NCBI RefSeq assembly: GCF_036320965.1
Contig: NC_092225.1
Coordinates: forward strand, 6,083,314-6,147,313
DNA length: 64,000 nt
Source of the DNA: Panulirus ornatus
Lineage: Eukaryota; Arthropoda; Malacostraca; Decapoda; Palinuridae
Direction of reading: 5' to 3'
Positions within the stretch are counted from its first letter, which is position 1, and every line of letters begins with the position of its first letter. The position numbers and the translations under genes are program-made. The notes under the pieces are model-generated. The model was not told the DNA's origin and did not search any database. It worked only from the letters and a program-made list of their open reading frames with translations. Below are positions 16,401 through 32,414 of the stretch, piece by piece.

Positions 16401-16500
16401 NNNNNNNNNNNNNNNNNNNNNNNNNNNNNNNNNNNNNNNNNNNNNNNNNNNNNNNNNNNNNNNNNNNNNNNNNNNNNNNNNNNNNNNNNNNNNNNNNNNN
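16401..16500. other. Assembly gap (100 N)
   Basis: Exactly 100 N, the usual placeholder for a gap of unknown length. A Penelope fragment lies on the left and a mid-RT RTE fragment on the right, so the join is not evidence of adjacency. Confidence 0.99.
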
Positions 16501-17742
16501 AAATACTTAGAAAAGCAAATGGATTTGTATGTAGCATTTATGGATCTGGAGAAGGCATATGATAGAGTTGATAGAGATGCTCTGTGGAAGGTATTAAGAA
16601 TATATGGTGTGGGAGGCAAGTTGTTAGAAGCAGTGAAAAGTTTTTATCGAGGATGTAAGGCATGTGTACGTGTAGGAAAAGAGGAAAGTGATTGGTTCTC
16701 AGTGAATGTAGGTTTGCGGCAGGGGTGTGTGATGTCTCGATGGTTGTTTAATTTGTTTATGGATGGGGTTGTTAGGGAGGTGAATACAAGAGTTTTGGAA
16801 AGAGGGGCAAGGATGAAGTCTGTTGGGGATGGGAGAGCTTGGGAAGTGAGTCAGTTGTTGTTCGCTGATGATACAGCGCTTTAGGCTGATTCATGTGAAA
16901 AACTGCAGAAGCTGGTGACTGAGTTTGGTAAAGTGTGTGAAAGAAGAAAGTTAAGAGTAAATGTGAATAAGAGCAAGGTTATTAGGTACAGTAGGGTTGA
17001 GGGACAATTTAATTGGGAGGCAAGTTTGAATGGAGAAAAACTGGAGAAAGTCAAGTGTTTTAGATATCTGGGATTGGATATGGCAGCGGATGGAACCATG
17101 GAAGCGGAAGTGGATCATAGGGTGGGGGAGGAGGCGAAAATTCTGGGAGCCTTGAAGAATGTGTGGAAGTCGAGAGCATTATCACGGAAAGCAAAAATGG
17201 GTATGTTTGAAGGAATAGTGGTTCCAACAATGTTGTATGGTTGCGAGGCGTGGACTATGGATAGAGTTGTGCGCAGGAGGATGGATGTGCTGGAAATGAG
17301 ATGTTTGAGGACAATGTGTGGTGTGTGGTGGTTTGATCGAGTAAGTAACGTAAGGGTAAGAGAGATGTGTGGAAATAAAAAGAGCGTGGTTGAGAGAGCA
17401 GAAGAGGGTGTTTTCAAATGGTTTGGTCACATGGAGAGAATGAGTGAGGAAAGATTAACCAAGAGGATATATGTGTCGGAGGTGGAGGGAACGAGGAGAA
17501 GAGGGAGACCAAATTGGAAGTGGAAAGATGGAGTGAAAAAGATTTTGTATGATCGGGGCCTGAACATGCAGGAGGGTGAAAGGAGGGCAAAGAATAGAGT
17601 GAATTGGAGCGATGTGGTATACCGGGGTTGATGTGCTGTCAGTGGATTGAATCAAGGCATGTGTATGGGGGTGGGTTGGGCCATTTCTTTCGTCTGTTTC
17701 CTTGCGCTACCTCGCAAACGCGGGAGACAGCGACAAAGCAAA

Positions 17743-17751
<9 letters not shown>
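16501..17751 (+). mobile_element. RTE copy, RT to 3' end, with deleted 3' UTR
   Basis: Starts at the KYLEKQMD codons right after the gap and runs to an 11-A tail. The frame from 16501 to 17631 is interrupted once, by TAG at 16882-16884 in the [10 protein letters not shown] box; it is open again in the same frame. VCERRKL and other variants place it near the short class. The 3' UTR lacks about 120 bases between two CATGTG motifs (junction near 17660), which is what slippage or end joining between direct repeats would give. Confidence 0.9.

Positions 17752-17819
<68 letters not shown>
17752..17819. repeat. (TA)n microsatellite
   Basis: Pure TA array between an RTE A tail and the truncated 5' side of the next copy. 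Confidence 0.97.
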
Positions 17820-17825
<6 letters not shown>

Positions 17826-19244
17826 TGGGTAAAACTGAAAGTTGAGGGAGAGAGATGGGTGATTATTGGTGCATATGCACCTGGGCATGAGAAGAATGAT
17901 CATGAGAGGCAAGTGTTTTGGGAGCAGCTGAATGAGAGTGTTAGTGGCTTTGATGCACAAGACCGGGTTATAGTGATGGGTGATTTGAATGCAAAGGTGA
18001 GCAATGTGGCAGTTGAGGGAATAATTGGTATACATGGAGTGTTCAGTGTTGTAAATGGAAATGGTGAGGAGCTTATAGATTTATGCGCTGAAAAAGGACT
18101 GCTGATTTGGAATACCTGGTTTCAAAAGCGAGATATACATAAGTATACGTATGTAAGTAGGAGAGATGTCCAGAGAGCGTTATTGGATTACGTGTTAATT
18201 GATAGACGCACGAAAGAGAGACTTTTGGATGTTAATGTGCTAAGAGGTGCAACTGGAGGGATGTCTGATCATTATCTTTTGGAGGCGAAGGTGAAGATTT
18301 GTGGGGTTTTCAGAAAAGAAGAGAGAATGTTGGGGTGAACAGAGTGGTGAGAGTAAGTGAGCTTGGGAAGGAGACTTGTGTGAGGAAGTACCAGGAGAGA
18401 CTGAGCACAGAATGGAAAAAGGTTAGAACAAAGGAGGTAAGGGGAGTGGGGGAGGAATGGGATGTATTTAGGGAAGCAGTGATGGCTTGCGCAAAAGATG
18501 CTTGTGGCATGAGAAGCGTGGGAGGTGGGTTGATTAGAAAAAGTAGTGAGTGGTGGGATGAAGAAGTAAGATTTTTAGTGAGAGAGAAGAGAGAGGCATT
18601 TGGACGATTTTTGCAGGGAAAAAATGCAAATGAGTGGGAGAGGTATAAAAGAAAGAGGCAGGAGGTCAAGAGAAAGGTGCAAGAGGAGAAAAAGAGGGCA
18701 AATGAGCGTTGGGTGAGAGAGTGTCATTAAATTTCAGGGAGAATAAAAATTTGTTTTGGAAGGAGGTAAAGAAAGTGCGTGAGACAAGGGATCAAATGGG
18801 AACTTCAGTGAAGGGGGCTAATGGGGAGGTGAAAACAAGTAGTGGTGATGTGAGAAGGAGATTGAGTGAGTATTTTGAAGGTTTGTTGAATGTGTTTGAT
18901 GATAGAGTGGCAGATATAGGGTGTTTTGGTCGATGTTGTGAGCAAAGTGAGAGGGTTAGGGAAAATGATTTGGTAATTAGAAAAGAGGTAGTAAAAGCTT
19001 TACGGAAGATGAAAGCCGGCAAATCCGCAGGTTTGGATGGTATTGCATTCGGAATTTATTAAAAAATTGGGTGAGTGTATTGTTGACTAGTTGGTAAGAT
19101 TATTTAATGTATGTATGACTCATGGTGAGGTGCCTGAGGATTGGCGGAATGCTTGCATAGTGCCATTGTACAAAGGGATAGGGGATAAGAGTGAGTGCTC
19201 AAATTACAGAGGTATAAGTTTGTTGAGTATTCCTGGCAAATTAT
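17820..19244 (+). mobile_element. RTE copy, left part, split by a nested insertion
   Basis: Begins in the endonuclease at the LIWVKLKVEGERWVIIGAY codons. It contains VMGDLNAKV (near 17980) and GGMSDHYLL (near 18265), the linker, and the first RT blocks to LLSIPGKL. The frame is broken near 18310, 18710 and 19050-19090. At 19244 it is interrupted by a minus-strand RTE and resumes at 21540. The 14 bases TCCTGGCAAATTAT are present at both edges as a target duplication. Confidence 0.9.
19231..19244 (+). repeat. Target-site duplication, left copy (14 bp)
   Basis: TCCTGGCAAATTAT here and again at 21540-21553, flanking the inserted minus-strand RTE copy. It is part of the host RTE's own coding sequence. 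Confidence 0.9.
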
Positions 19245-21539
19245 TTTTTTTTTCTTTTTTGGCTTTGTCGCTGTCTCCCGCGTTTGCGAGGTAGCGCAAG
19301 GAAACAGACGAAAGAAATGTCCCAACCCACCCCCATACACATGTATATACATACGTCCACACACGCAAATATACATACCTACACAGCTTTCCATGGTTTA
19401 CCCCCGACGCTTCACATGCCCCGATTCAATCCACTGAAAGCACGTCAACCCCGGTATACCACATCGCTCCAATTCACTCTATTCCTTGTCCTCCTTTCAC
19501 CCTCCTGCATGTTCAGGCCCCGATCACACAAAATCTTTTTCACTCCATCTTTCCACCTCCAATTTGGTCTCCCTCTTCTCCTCGCTCCCTCCACCTCCGA
19601 CACATATATCCTCTTGCTCAATCTTTCCTCACTCATTCTCTCCATTTGCCCAAACCATTTCAAAACACCCTCTTCTGCTCTCTCAACCACGCTCTTTTTA
19701 TTTCCACATATCTCTCTTACCCTTACGTTACTTACTCGATCAAACCACCTCAATCCACACATTGTCCTCAAACTTCTCATTTCCAGCACATCCACACTCC
19801 TGCGCACAACTCTATCCATAGTCCACGCCTCGCAACCATACAATATTGTTGGAACCACTATTCCTTCAAACATACCCATTTTTGCTTTCCGAGATAATGT
19901 TCTCGACTTCCACACATTCTTCAAGGCTCCCAGAATTTTCGCCCCCTCCCCCACCTTATGATCCACTTCCGCTTCCATGGTTCCATCCGCTGCCAGATCC
20001 ACTCCCAGATATCTAAAACACTTCACTTCCTCCAGTTTTTCTCCATTCAAACTCACCTCCCTATTGACTTGACCCTCAACCCTACTGTACCTAATAACCT
20101 TGCTCTTATTCACATTTAATCTTAACTTTCTTCTTTCACACACTTTACCAAACTCAGTCACCAGCTTCTGCAGTTTCTCACATGAATCAGCCACCAGAGC
20201 TGTATCATCAGCGAACAACAACTGACTCACTTCCCAAGCTATCTCATCCCCAACAGACTTCATACTTGCCCCTCTTTCGAAAACTCTTGCATTCACCTCC
20301 CTAACAACCCCATCCATAAACAAATTAAACAACCATGGAGACATCACACACCCCTGCCGCAAACCTACATTCACTGAGAACCAATCACTTTCCTCTCTTC
20401 CTACACGTACACATGCCTTACATCCTCGATAAAAACTTTTCACTGCTTCTAACAACTTGCCTCCCACACCATATATTCTTAATACCTTCCACGGAGAATC
20501 TCTATCAGCTCTATCATATGCCTTTTCCAGATCCATAAATGCTACATACAAATCCATTTGCTTTTCTAAGTATTTCTCACATACATTCTTCAAAGCAAAC
20601 ACCTGATCCACACATCCTCTACCACTTCTGAAACCACACTCCTCTTCCCCAATCTGATGCTCTGTACATGCCTTCACCCTCTCAATCAATACCCTCCCAT
20701 ATAATTTACCAGGAATACTCAACAAACTTATACCTCTGTAAATTGAGCACTCACTCTTATCCCCTTTGCCTTTGTACAATGGCACTATGCACGCATTCCG
20801 CCAATCCTCAGGCACCTCACCGTGAGTCATACATACATTAAATAACCTTACCAACCAGTCAACAAGACAGTCACCCCCTTTTTTAATAAATTCCACTACA
20901 ATGCCATGCAAACCTGCTGCCTTGCCGGCTTTCATCTTCCGCAAAGCTTTTACTACCTCTTCTCTGTTTACCAAATCATTTTCCCTAACCTTCTCACTTG
21001 GCACACCACCTCGACCAAAACACCCTATATCTGCCACTCTATCATCAAACACATTCAACAAACCTTCAAAATACTCACTCCATCTCCTTCTCACATCACG
21101 ACTACATGTTATCACCTCTCCGTTTGCCCCCTTCACTGAAGTTCCCATTTGCTCCCTTGTCTTACGCACTTTATTTACCTCCTTCCAGAACATCTTTTTA
21201 TTCTCCCTAAAATTTAATGATACTCTCTCAACCCAACTCTCATTTGCCCTTTTTTCACATCTTGCACCTTTCTCTTGACCTCCTGTCTCTTTCTTTTATA
21301 CGTCTCCCACTCAATTGCATTTTTTCCCTGCAAAAACCGTCCAAATGCCTCTCTCTTCTCTTTCACTAATACTCTTACTTCTTCATCCCATCACTCACTA
21401 CCCGTTCTAATCAACCCACCTCCCACTCTTCTCATGCCACAAGCATCTTTTGCGCAATCCATCAGTGATTCCCTAAATACATCCCATTCCTCCCCCACTT
21501 CCCTTACTTCCATTGTTCTCACCTTTTTCCGTTCTGTAC
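19245..21539 (-). mobile_element. RTE copy inserted into another RTE, 5' truncated
   Basis: Minus-strand short-class copy with its A tail at the left (T run with one C, 19245-19260), a complete short 3' UTR, the whole RT and C-terminal region, and part of the linker. It is truncated at 21539 and flanked by a 14-bp target duplication. It sits in a long-class copy, so the short class was mobile after the long class. There is no endonuclease. Confidence 0.93.
19445..21193 (-). CDS. RTE reverse transcriptase open frame, 582 codons
   Basis: Longest uninterrupted RT frame in the window without an endonuclease. It opens in the linker at MFWKEVNKVRKTREQ and runs through [42 protein letters not shown] and the C-terminal LYGCEAW, LKWFGQMERM (Gly-Gln in place of the usual Gly-His) and [13 protein letters not shown] motifs to the natural stop. 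The first residue given is simply the first Met after a frameshift in a run of A near 21250, where one A is missing compared with other copies; a true start is not implied. The catalytic Asp residues look intact, but it lacks the endonuclease and promoter and so is presumably silent. Confidence 0.75.
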   Translation of the reverse strand: MFWKEVNKVRKTREQMGTSVKGANGEVITCSRDVRRRWSEYFEGLLNVFDDRVADIGCFGRGGVPSEKVRENDLVNREEVVKALRKMKAGKAAGLHGIVVEFIKKGGDCLVDWLVRLFNVCMTHGEVPEDWRNACIVPLYKGKGDKSECSIYRGISLLSIPGKLYGRVLIERVKACTEHQIGEEECGFRSGRGCVDQVFALKNVCEKYLEKQMDLYVAFMDLEKAYDRADRDSPWKVLRIYGVGGKLLEAVKSFYRGCKACVRVGREESDWFSVNVGLRQGCVMSPWLFNLFMDGVVREVNARVFERGASMKSVGDEIAWEVSQLLFADDTALVADSCEKLQKLVTEFGKVCERRKLRLNVNKSKVIRYSRVEGQVNREVSLNGEKLEEVKCFRYLGVDLAADGTMEAEVDHKVGEGAKILGALKNVWKSRTLSRKAKMGMFEGIVVPTILYGCEAWTMDRVVRRSVDVLEMRSLRTMCGLRWFDRVSNVRVREICGNKKSVVERAEEGVLKWFGQMERMSEERLSKRIYVSEVEGARRRGRPNWRWKDGVKKILCDRGLNMQEGERRTRNRVNWSDVVYRG

Positions 21540-26708
<5,169 letters not shown>

Positions 26709-26786
26709 ATGTACATATATGTATACACATACACACACATACACACACACACGCACACATACACACACACACACATACATATATAT
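26709..26786. repeat. (CA)n/(TA)n microsatellite
   Basis: CACACA/CATACA-rich tract between the 5' end of a full RTE copy and repeat R1. Equivalent in position to the TG tract at 49623-49723. Confidence 0.95.
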
Positions 26787-27056
26787 ACATGTGAAAAAAT
26801 GTAAGAAACAATTTAGAAAACTGAAACTTCTAGCTTGAAATGAAATGAAAAAATGAATGTCACATAATGGTTCAACCTCTGGCTATGGAAAAAGGAAATG
26901 TTTAATTTATTTACACAAACGTCAATAGTAGTTCTCATCAATTTAACCACCGTATCAATAAGCTTCAATGTCTAAGCTACATTTTTCAATTTCACTATTT
27001 TCTTGTCAAAGCGCCATGTATGAAAACTATCACTCCAGTAACACAACTATAAACAC
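26787..27056 (-). repeat. Dispersed repeat R1, copy 2
   Basis: Minus-strand copy of R1, sharing GAACCATTATGTGAC and TGAAGCTTATTGATACGG motifs with the copy at 8877-9178. It is shortened at its distal end near AAACACACCA. It adjoins a microsatellite and then an RTE 5' terminus. Confidence 0.8.
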
Positions 27057-27429
27057 ACCATCTACCACCTAATATAGGTTATATATCATATAAACACACA
27101 CACACACATACACCTGGTCAATAATTCCTCTGCGCACGTGATGGGTGCTATTTAGAAGTCATCATGCATTGTTTTGGGGTCCACTGGTGACTGATTCCAT
27201 CTCTAAACGACAAAGGGCCTTGTCACCTTACACGTCGTACGTCAACCCAGCCTGCCTGCCTCTCTCTAAACACCATCTAAGACTATGTGTCCCTCCAATG
27301 CCATACAGCATATGATACCGTTCTTAGACCTTTCGTGCGCTGCAGATCAGCTAATCATGTGGTCCTCTGCAGCCTCCTGTCGCAGGAGGAGGTCAAGTCA
27401 GGAGGAGAGTGGTGGTGACCCCTGGATCC
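27057..27429 (-). other. Probable 3' UTR of the Ras-like gene
   Basis: About 370 bases downstream of the stop codon of the GTPase exon on the minus strand. It is moderately GC-rich near the stop codon and has a short CA repeat at 27090-27115. It matches no repeat in the window. Transcription is inferred only from position; no convincing polyadenylation signal was identified. Confidence 0.4.
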
Positions 27430-27771
27430 TTAAAGGACGACACACTTCTGGTCCCGGATCTCCGGGTGATCTGGGATGGCACTGCAGGACGCTGCCTGGG
27501 CCAAGCTGAATGACCTCCTCCGTACCACCTCCATGATGTTGCCCAGTGACTTGAGTCGACCCCTGGCTCCAGTCGGGGCCATTTCGTTATTGGCCAGTCC
27601 GTAGGTCCGTATGAGGAGCTGTTTGAAGAGCTCGCCCACGTTGATGTTGTACTTGGCCGAGGTCTCGAGGTAGGAGGCGTTGTTCATGTCCGTGTCCACC
27701 CAGGTCTGGGCCCGCTGGAAGCTGACCACACGCTCGCGGTCCAGGTCCACTTTGTTTCCCACCACCATATA
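27430..27771 (-). pseudogene. Ras-family small GTPase, C-terminal exon, truncated 5'
   Basis: Minus-strand frame of 112 residues from 27768 to the TAA at 27430. It has the G4 guanine-specificity box NKVD (residues 5-8), the G5 box ETSAK (35-39), a basic stretch with VVRRRS, and a C-terminal CVVL. CVVL is a CAAX-type signal, which with a final Leu would usually be geranylgeranylated. The P-loop, switch I and switch II parts (G1-G3) are not present. The exon starts abruptly: bases before ATGGTGGTGG are TA repeat with no splice acceptor, followed by an RTE fragment from 27785. Codon use is GC-rich, unlike everything around it, which marks it as host coding sequence. It could be a truncated pseudogene, an exon interrupted by repeat insertion, or an assembly join. 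The exact subfamily is not recognised. Confidence 0.7.
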
Positions 27772-27784
27772 TATATAAATATAG

Positions 27785-28442
27785 TGTGGAAGTCGAGAAC
27801 ATTATCTCGGAAAGCAAAAATGGGTATGTTTGAAGGAATAGTGGTTCCAACAATGTTGTATGGTTGCGAGGCGTGGGCTATGGATAGAGTTGTGCGCAGG
27901 AGGATGGATGTGCTGGAAATGAGATGTTTGAGGACAATGTGTGGTGTGAGGTGGTTTGATCGAGTGAGTAGCGTAAGGGTAAGAGAGATGTGTGGAAATA
28001 AAAAGAGCGTGGTTGAGAGAGCAGAAGAGGGTGTTTTGAAGTGGTTTGGGCACATGGAGAGGATGAGTGAGGAAAGATTGACCAAGAGGATATATGTGTC
28101 GGAGGTGGAGGGAGCAAGGAGAAGAGGGAGACCAAATTGGAGGTGGAAAGATGGAGTGAAAAAGATTTTGTGTGATCGGGGCTTGAACATGCAGGAGGGT
28201 GAAAGGAGGGCAAGGAATAGAGTGAATTGGAGCGATGTGGTATACCGGGGTTGACGTGCTGTCAGTGGATTGAATCAAGGCATGTGAAGCGTCTGGGGTA
28301 AACCATGGAAAGCTGTGTAGGTATGTATATTTGCGTGTGTGAACGTATGTATATACATGTGTATGGGGGGGGGGGTTGGGCCATTTCTTTCGTCTGTTTC
28401 CTTGCGCTACCTCGCAAACGCGGGAGACAGCGACAAAGTATA

Positions 28443-28450
<8 letters not shown>
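27785..28450 (+). mobile_element. RTE 3' fragment, short class
   Basis: Begins at the [12 protein letters not shown] codons, stays open to the natural stop at 28254 (156 codons with [34 protein letters not shown]), and has a complete short 3' UTR and a 9-A tail before (TA)n. It lies directly next to the truncated Ras-like exon. Confidence 0.92.

Positions 28451-28517
<67 letters not shown>
28451..28517. repeat. (TA)n microsatellite
   Basis: TA array between two RTE 3' fragments. Confidence 0.97.
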
Positions 28518-28521
<4 letters not shown>

Positions 28522-28672
28522 GTGGAAAGTTTTGTGGGGCCTGGATGTGGAAAGGGAGTTGTGGTTTCGGTGCATTATAACATGACAGCTAGAGACTGAA
28601 TGTGAACGAAAGTGGCCTTTCTTCTCTTTTCCTAGCGCTACATCGCGCACATTTGGGGGGGGGGGATGGTGT
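28518..28672 (+). mobile_element. RTE long-class 3' UTR fragment
   Basis: Carries only the part from AAACCGTGGAAAG through GTGGGGCCTGGATGTGG and CATGACAGCTAGAGACTG to the CGCGCACATTTGGGG motif; this is the segment that distinguishes the long class. No coding sequence. Confidence 0.85.
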
Positions 28673-28673
28673 G

Positions 28674-28760
28674 GTTATATATATTTATATATATAACTAT
28701 AGAAATATAAATATATATAACTATAGTTATATATATTTATATATATAACTATAGAAATAT
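28674..28760. repeat. 35-bp AT-rich direct repeat with internal palindrome
   Basis: An identical 35-base unit, beginning GTTATATATATTTATATATA and ending CTATAGAAATAT, occurs at 28674-28708 and 28726-28760. Each unit is nearly self-complementary in its first 22 bases. It abuts the start of the Penelope-like block. Confidence 0.85.
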
Positions 28761-29644
28761 CTTGATCACGCGCAAAATTGTGATCGATTCCAACATGGAT
28801 TCCACACGGCTCTTCTACTACTTCTCTACAAGCTGTCCTGGACTTTCTCTTTTCGTTACTGCTTTTTCCAAATCGTTAAACAAGGCCCTCTAACTGAAAT
28901 TACGATTTGGATTCCTTAGGAAATGCCTTGATGAACAAGTAATGCCAAGATCTGTCCTACCTCAACGATTGTTGCTTTTGTCTGGTCGACCACCAATTCC
29001 AAAAGATTATTTTAAGGAAACATCTGCAATTAAAGAAATTTAAAATGGAGGAGGCTTTTCGCATTACAAGCGAGATGAAACGTGCCTTTCAAATGGCAAT
29101 ACCAACATACAGGATGAACCGGGTGTTGGACTATTGCTATGATAGATTAAGGAAACAACGCAATAGGCTACAAACGAAACTAAATTGTAAGTTGGACCAT
29201 CTTATTAAAAACAGCGACTGGACTAAGAACTCAAACCTTCTTTTCTGATAAACCTGTCTAATAAACAACTAGATAAGGATTTCGTGTGTGCATTAGGGTA
29301 TGGTTTAAGTTTTCTGTGCTCTAACAGGGAAGCATGTGTTGATGTCACAAATTCTTTTTATAACTTAGAGAAATACAGTAATTTAACTAATGAAGAAATT
29401 AATATCTGTAAGGGTTTAGTGTATACCAGTTTGTCAAAAACAGTGGAAGCTAATTGCCCTAAAAAATTTATAAGAGCTATTAACACTTTAAAAAAGACAA
29501 GGATATACATATTACTAAAGCAGATAAAGCTAACTCTGTTGTGATGTTAGACAAAAGTAACTATTCATCTAAAATGAAGTAATTCTTAAATGATGACTCA
29601 ACATATCCTAAACTCAGTAAAAATCCCTTTGAAGCAGATAATTC
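28754..29644 (+). pseudogene. Penelope-like element, N-terminal segment
   Basis: Starts with a terminal segment (CTTGATCACGCGCAAAATTG...GGATTCCACACGG) and then decayed coding sequence. Readable blocks are RLRKQRNRLQTKLNCKLDHL (29045-29248), CALGYGLSFLCSNREACVDV and the following residues (29284-29544), and ADKANSVVMLDKSNYSSK across stops. These match the N-terminal RT region of Penelope-like elements, a retroelement class with RT plus a GIY-YIG endonuclease. Frames are broken by a TGA near 29248 and others. At 29645 it switches to an inverted segment. Confidence 0.75.
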
Positions 29645-29790
29645 CCATAGAAGAGCCGTGTGGAATCCATGTTGGAAAGGATCACAATATACTATAAGAG
29701 AGAAATATAAGTCAGTTGAAATTCAACGAAGAGACGAAGCCATTTGGTAAACATGCGATTGTCTAAGACATACTCTATGTATGTATTACC
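29645..29790 (-). mobile_element. Inverted Penelope-like terminal segment
   Basis: The stretch AGAAGAGCCGTGTGGAATCC at about 29652 is the reverse complement of the element's own start at 28790-28820. It is followed by minus-strand 3' UTR sequence (CGAAGAGACGAAGC, ATTTGGTAAACATGCG). The usual CTGATGA-containing part between them is deleted. This head-to-tail joining of 3' and 5' ends in inverted orientation resembles the pseudo-LTR arrangement described for Penelope-like elements. Confidence 0.65.
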
Positions 29791-30556
29791 TCTGCTGAAT
29801 CATAATGGTTCTCTTATCAAAATTCTGTCATCTTTGCCCCCTTCATTGCCATATATGTATGGACTTATCAAAATACATAATAGAATTTTCCATCAGGACC
29901 TATAGAGAGTTCAGTAGGCTCCATCACATATAAATCGTCAAAATGGTTAGTTTCTTTATTAAGCTCTTTAATGGGTAAGGTATCAAATTCTAATATCATG
30001 AACAATGTAGATTTACTCAACAAGCTAAACAATATCAATGATGATTCTCATTTCAAACTAATTAGCTTTGATGTTTCCTCACTTTTTAGTTCTTATGTTC
30101 TAGTTGATGACCTTTGAGAATATATATTTGATGTCTTCGATGATGTTTCAAAGTCTGCTTTCGTTGAACTGATAGAATTGTGTATAAAAGACTGTGTACT
30201 TCAATTCAATGGAGATTACTATGCTAAAAAATTTGGTATGGCAATGGGTAACCCTCTTTCACCTGTATTAAGTAATCTTTGTATGGAATTTTTTAAAACA
30301 AAATTACTAAAGGATATCTTACCTTCTAATGCAATTTGGTTTAGGTATGTAGATGATGTTCTTTGTGTTTGGCCAACAAATGAAAATTTATAAATATTTC
30401 TCCCCTTACATAAAATGTATGTACCTTCCATCAAATTTACTGTAGAAAATGAAAATAATGGTATGTTACAATTTTTAGATTGCATGATCCATAGGCAAGG
30501 AAACAAGTTTAAGTTTAGCATATACAGAAAACCTATCAATGTATTCTCATATACTT
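29791..30556 (+). pseudogene. Penelope-like reverse transcriptase segment
   Basis: Encodes, with interruptions, SLPPSLPYMYGLIK, SNIMNNVDL, the FKLISFDVSSL block, KKFGMAMGNPLSPVLSNLCM (30220-30290) and the catalytic FRYVDDVLCVW (30340-30372), then LQFLDCMIHRQGNKFKF. The YVDD box and the GMAMGNPLSPVLSN motif are the hallmark of Penelope-like RT. Stops near 30118 and 30391 inactivate it. At about 30556 the element flips to the minus strand. Confidence 0.8.
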
Positions 30557-32414
30557 TACAGATTTTATCAACAATAAAGTTATCTAATTTATTTAGACCA
30601 TCACTATTATTAAGATTATAATTCTTTGTGTATTCAATAATAGATAATTCAATGATATTTCTCGTGGTAATAGAGTTAGAGTTAATAACTGAGATGGCAT
30701 TACTCCAGTCAATACAATGATCATAGTTTTTAACGTGATTAAACAAGGTATTTGATTCGTGTCCCGTTCTTATACTATATTTATGTTGCTTAAATCTAAC
30801 AGAAAGATACGTATCAGTCTACCCATCATAAAATTTTTCGCAATTTCCACATGGTACTTTATAGATGCATCCAGGAGAATTTTCTGGTGAGTTCCTGATC
30901 AAGATATTCTTTATAGTATTACTATTGCTGAAGGCAACATTTACATTAAAGGATTTAAGCAACATGGAAATTAAAGTAAAATTATTACTAAAGGGGAGAA
31001 ATGAAAAATTCTTGATGTCAATGAGAGTTGGGCTCATCTCTATAAAATGATTTCCTTGCTAACTTAAGGGATTTATCAATGAAAGATCTAGGGTACTTTA
31101 ACTTAGATCCAATAGAATATATCCAAACTCATCATCGGTAAACTATGGACTGCAAAATACGTAATGCCCTAAGGAACATAGATTGAAATAATGATAATTT
31201 AACTCTGTCAAGTTGAGATGAGTAATAATGGATATATGAGCATACATTGGAAGGTTTTCTATGTATGCTAAACTTAAAATTGTTTCCTTGCCTATGGGTC
31301 ATGCATTCTAAAAATAGCAACATACAATTATTTTCATTTTCTACAGTATATTTGATGGAAGGTACTAAATTGATAAATAAGGGGAGAAATATTTGTAAAT
31401 TTTCATTTGTTGCTCAAACACAAAGAACATCATCTATATAACTAAAATAAATTGCATTAGAAGGTAAGATATCCTTTAGTAATTTTGTTTCAAAAAATTC
31501 CATATAAAGATTACTAAGTACAGGTGAAAGAGGGTTACCCAGTGTCATACCAAATTTTTGAACATAATAATCTCCATTTAATTGAAATACCCAGTCTTTT
31601 CTACAGAATTTTATCAGTTCAATGAAAACAAACTGTGAAACAATTAAATGAATATCATCCAAGACATCAAATAGATATTCTCAAAGGTCATCAACTGGAA
31701 CATTTGTGAAAAATGAGGAAACATCAAAGCTTGAAAGCTTGAAAGTTTGAAATCAAATTAAACAGTGATATTGTTTAGCTTGTTGACTAAATCAACGTTG
31801 TTCATGATATTAGAATTTGATACCTTGCCTACTAAAGGGCTTAAAAAAGAAACTAATCATTTTGATAATTTATATGTGATGGAGCCTACTGAAATCACTA
31901 TAGGTCTTGCTGGAAAATTCTCTTTATGTGTTTTGAGAAGTCCATACATATATGGCAATGAAGGGGACAAAGACGATAAACTTTTGATAAGAGAACCATT
32001 ATCTTTCAACAGCAACTTCATTTCTTTATTGAAATGGGAATTAACTGCTTCTAAGGGTTTTTTACTGGATTTAGAATATGTTGTGTCATTATTTAGAACA
32101 TCATTCATTTTAGATAAATAGTTACTTTTGTCTAAAATCACAACAGCGTTAGAATTATCTGCTTTAGTAATATGTATGTCCTTGTCTTTTTTTAAGGTAT
32201 CATTAGCTCTTATAGATCTCTTAGGGCAGTTAGGTTACACTGGTTTTGACAAACTAGCATACACAAAAACTTTACAGCTATAATTTCATCATTTGTTAAA
32301 TTACTGTATTTCTCTAAATTACAAAAAGACTTTGTGACATCAACACAACTGACTTCCCTCTTAGAGCAAAAAACACTTAAACCATAGCCTAATGCACACA
32401 AGGAATCCTTATCT
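30557..32414 (-). pseudogene. Penelope-like element, RT plus GIY-YIG, inverted copy
   Basis: Reading from 32414 down: CALGYGLSVFCSKRE (32401-32210), LDKSNYLSKMND to SITYKLSK (32141-31857), the RT core KFGMTLGNPLSPVLSNLYM and FSYIDDVLCV (31662-31414), LECMTHRQGNNFKFSIHRKP (31323-31132), then CIYKVPCGNCEKFYDG of the GIY-YIG domain (31037-30819) and LFNHVKNYDHCIDWSNAISV (30746-30600). The catalytic box is YIDD here. Numerous stops and shifts separate the blocks. It represents nearly the whole coding region in opposite orientation to its flanks. Confidence 0.8.

Noticed and set aside
27285..27509. 74-codon plus-strand frame beginning MCPSNAIQHM
   Set aside because: It lies antisense to the end of the Ras-like exon and its 3' UTR, with no domain; shadow of the GC-rich exon.
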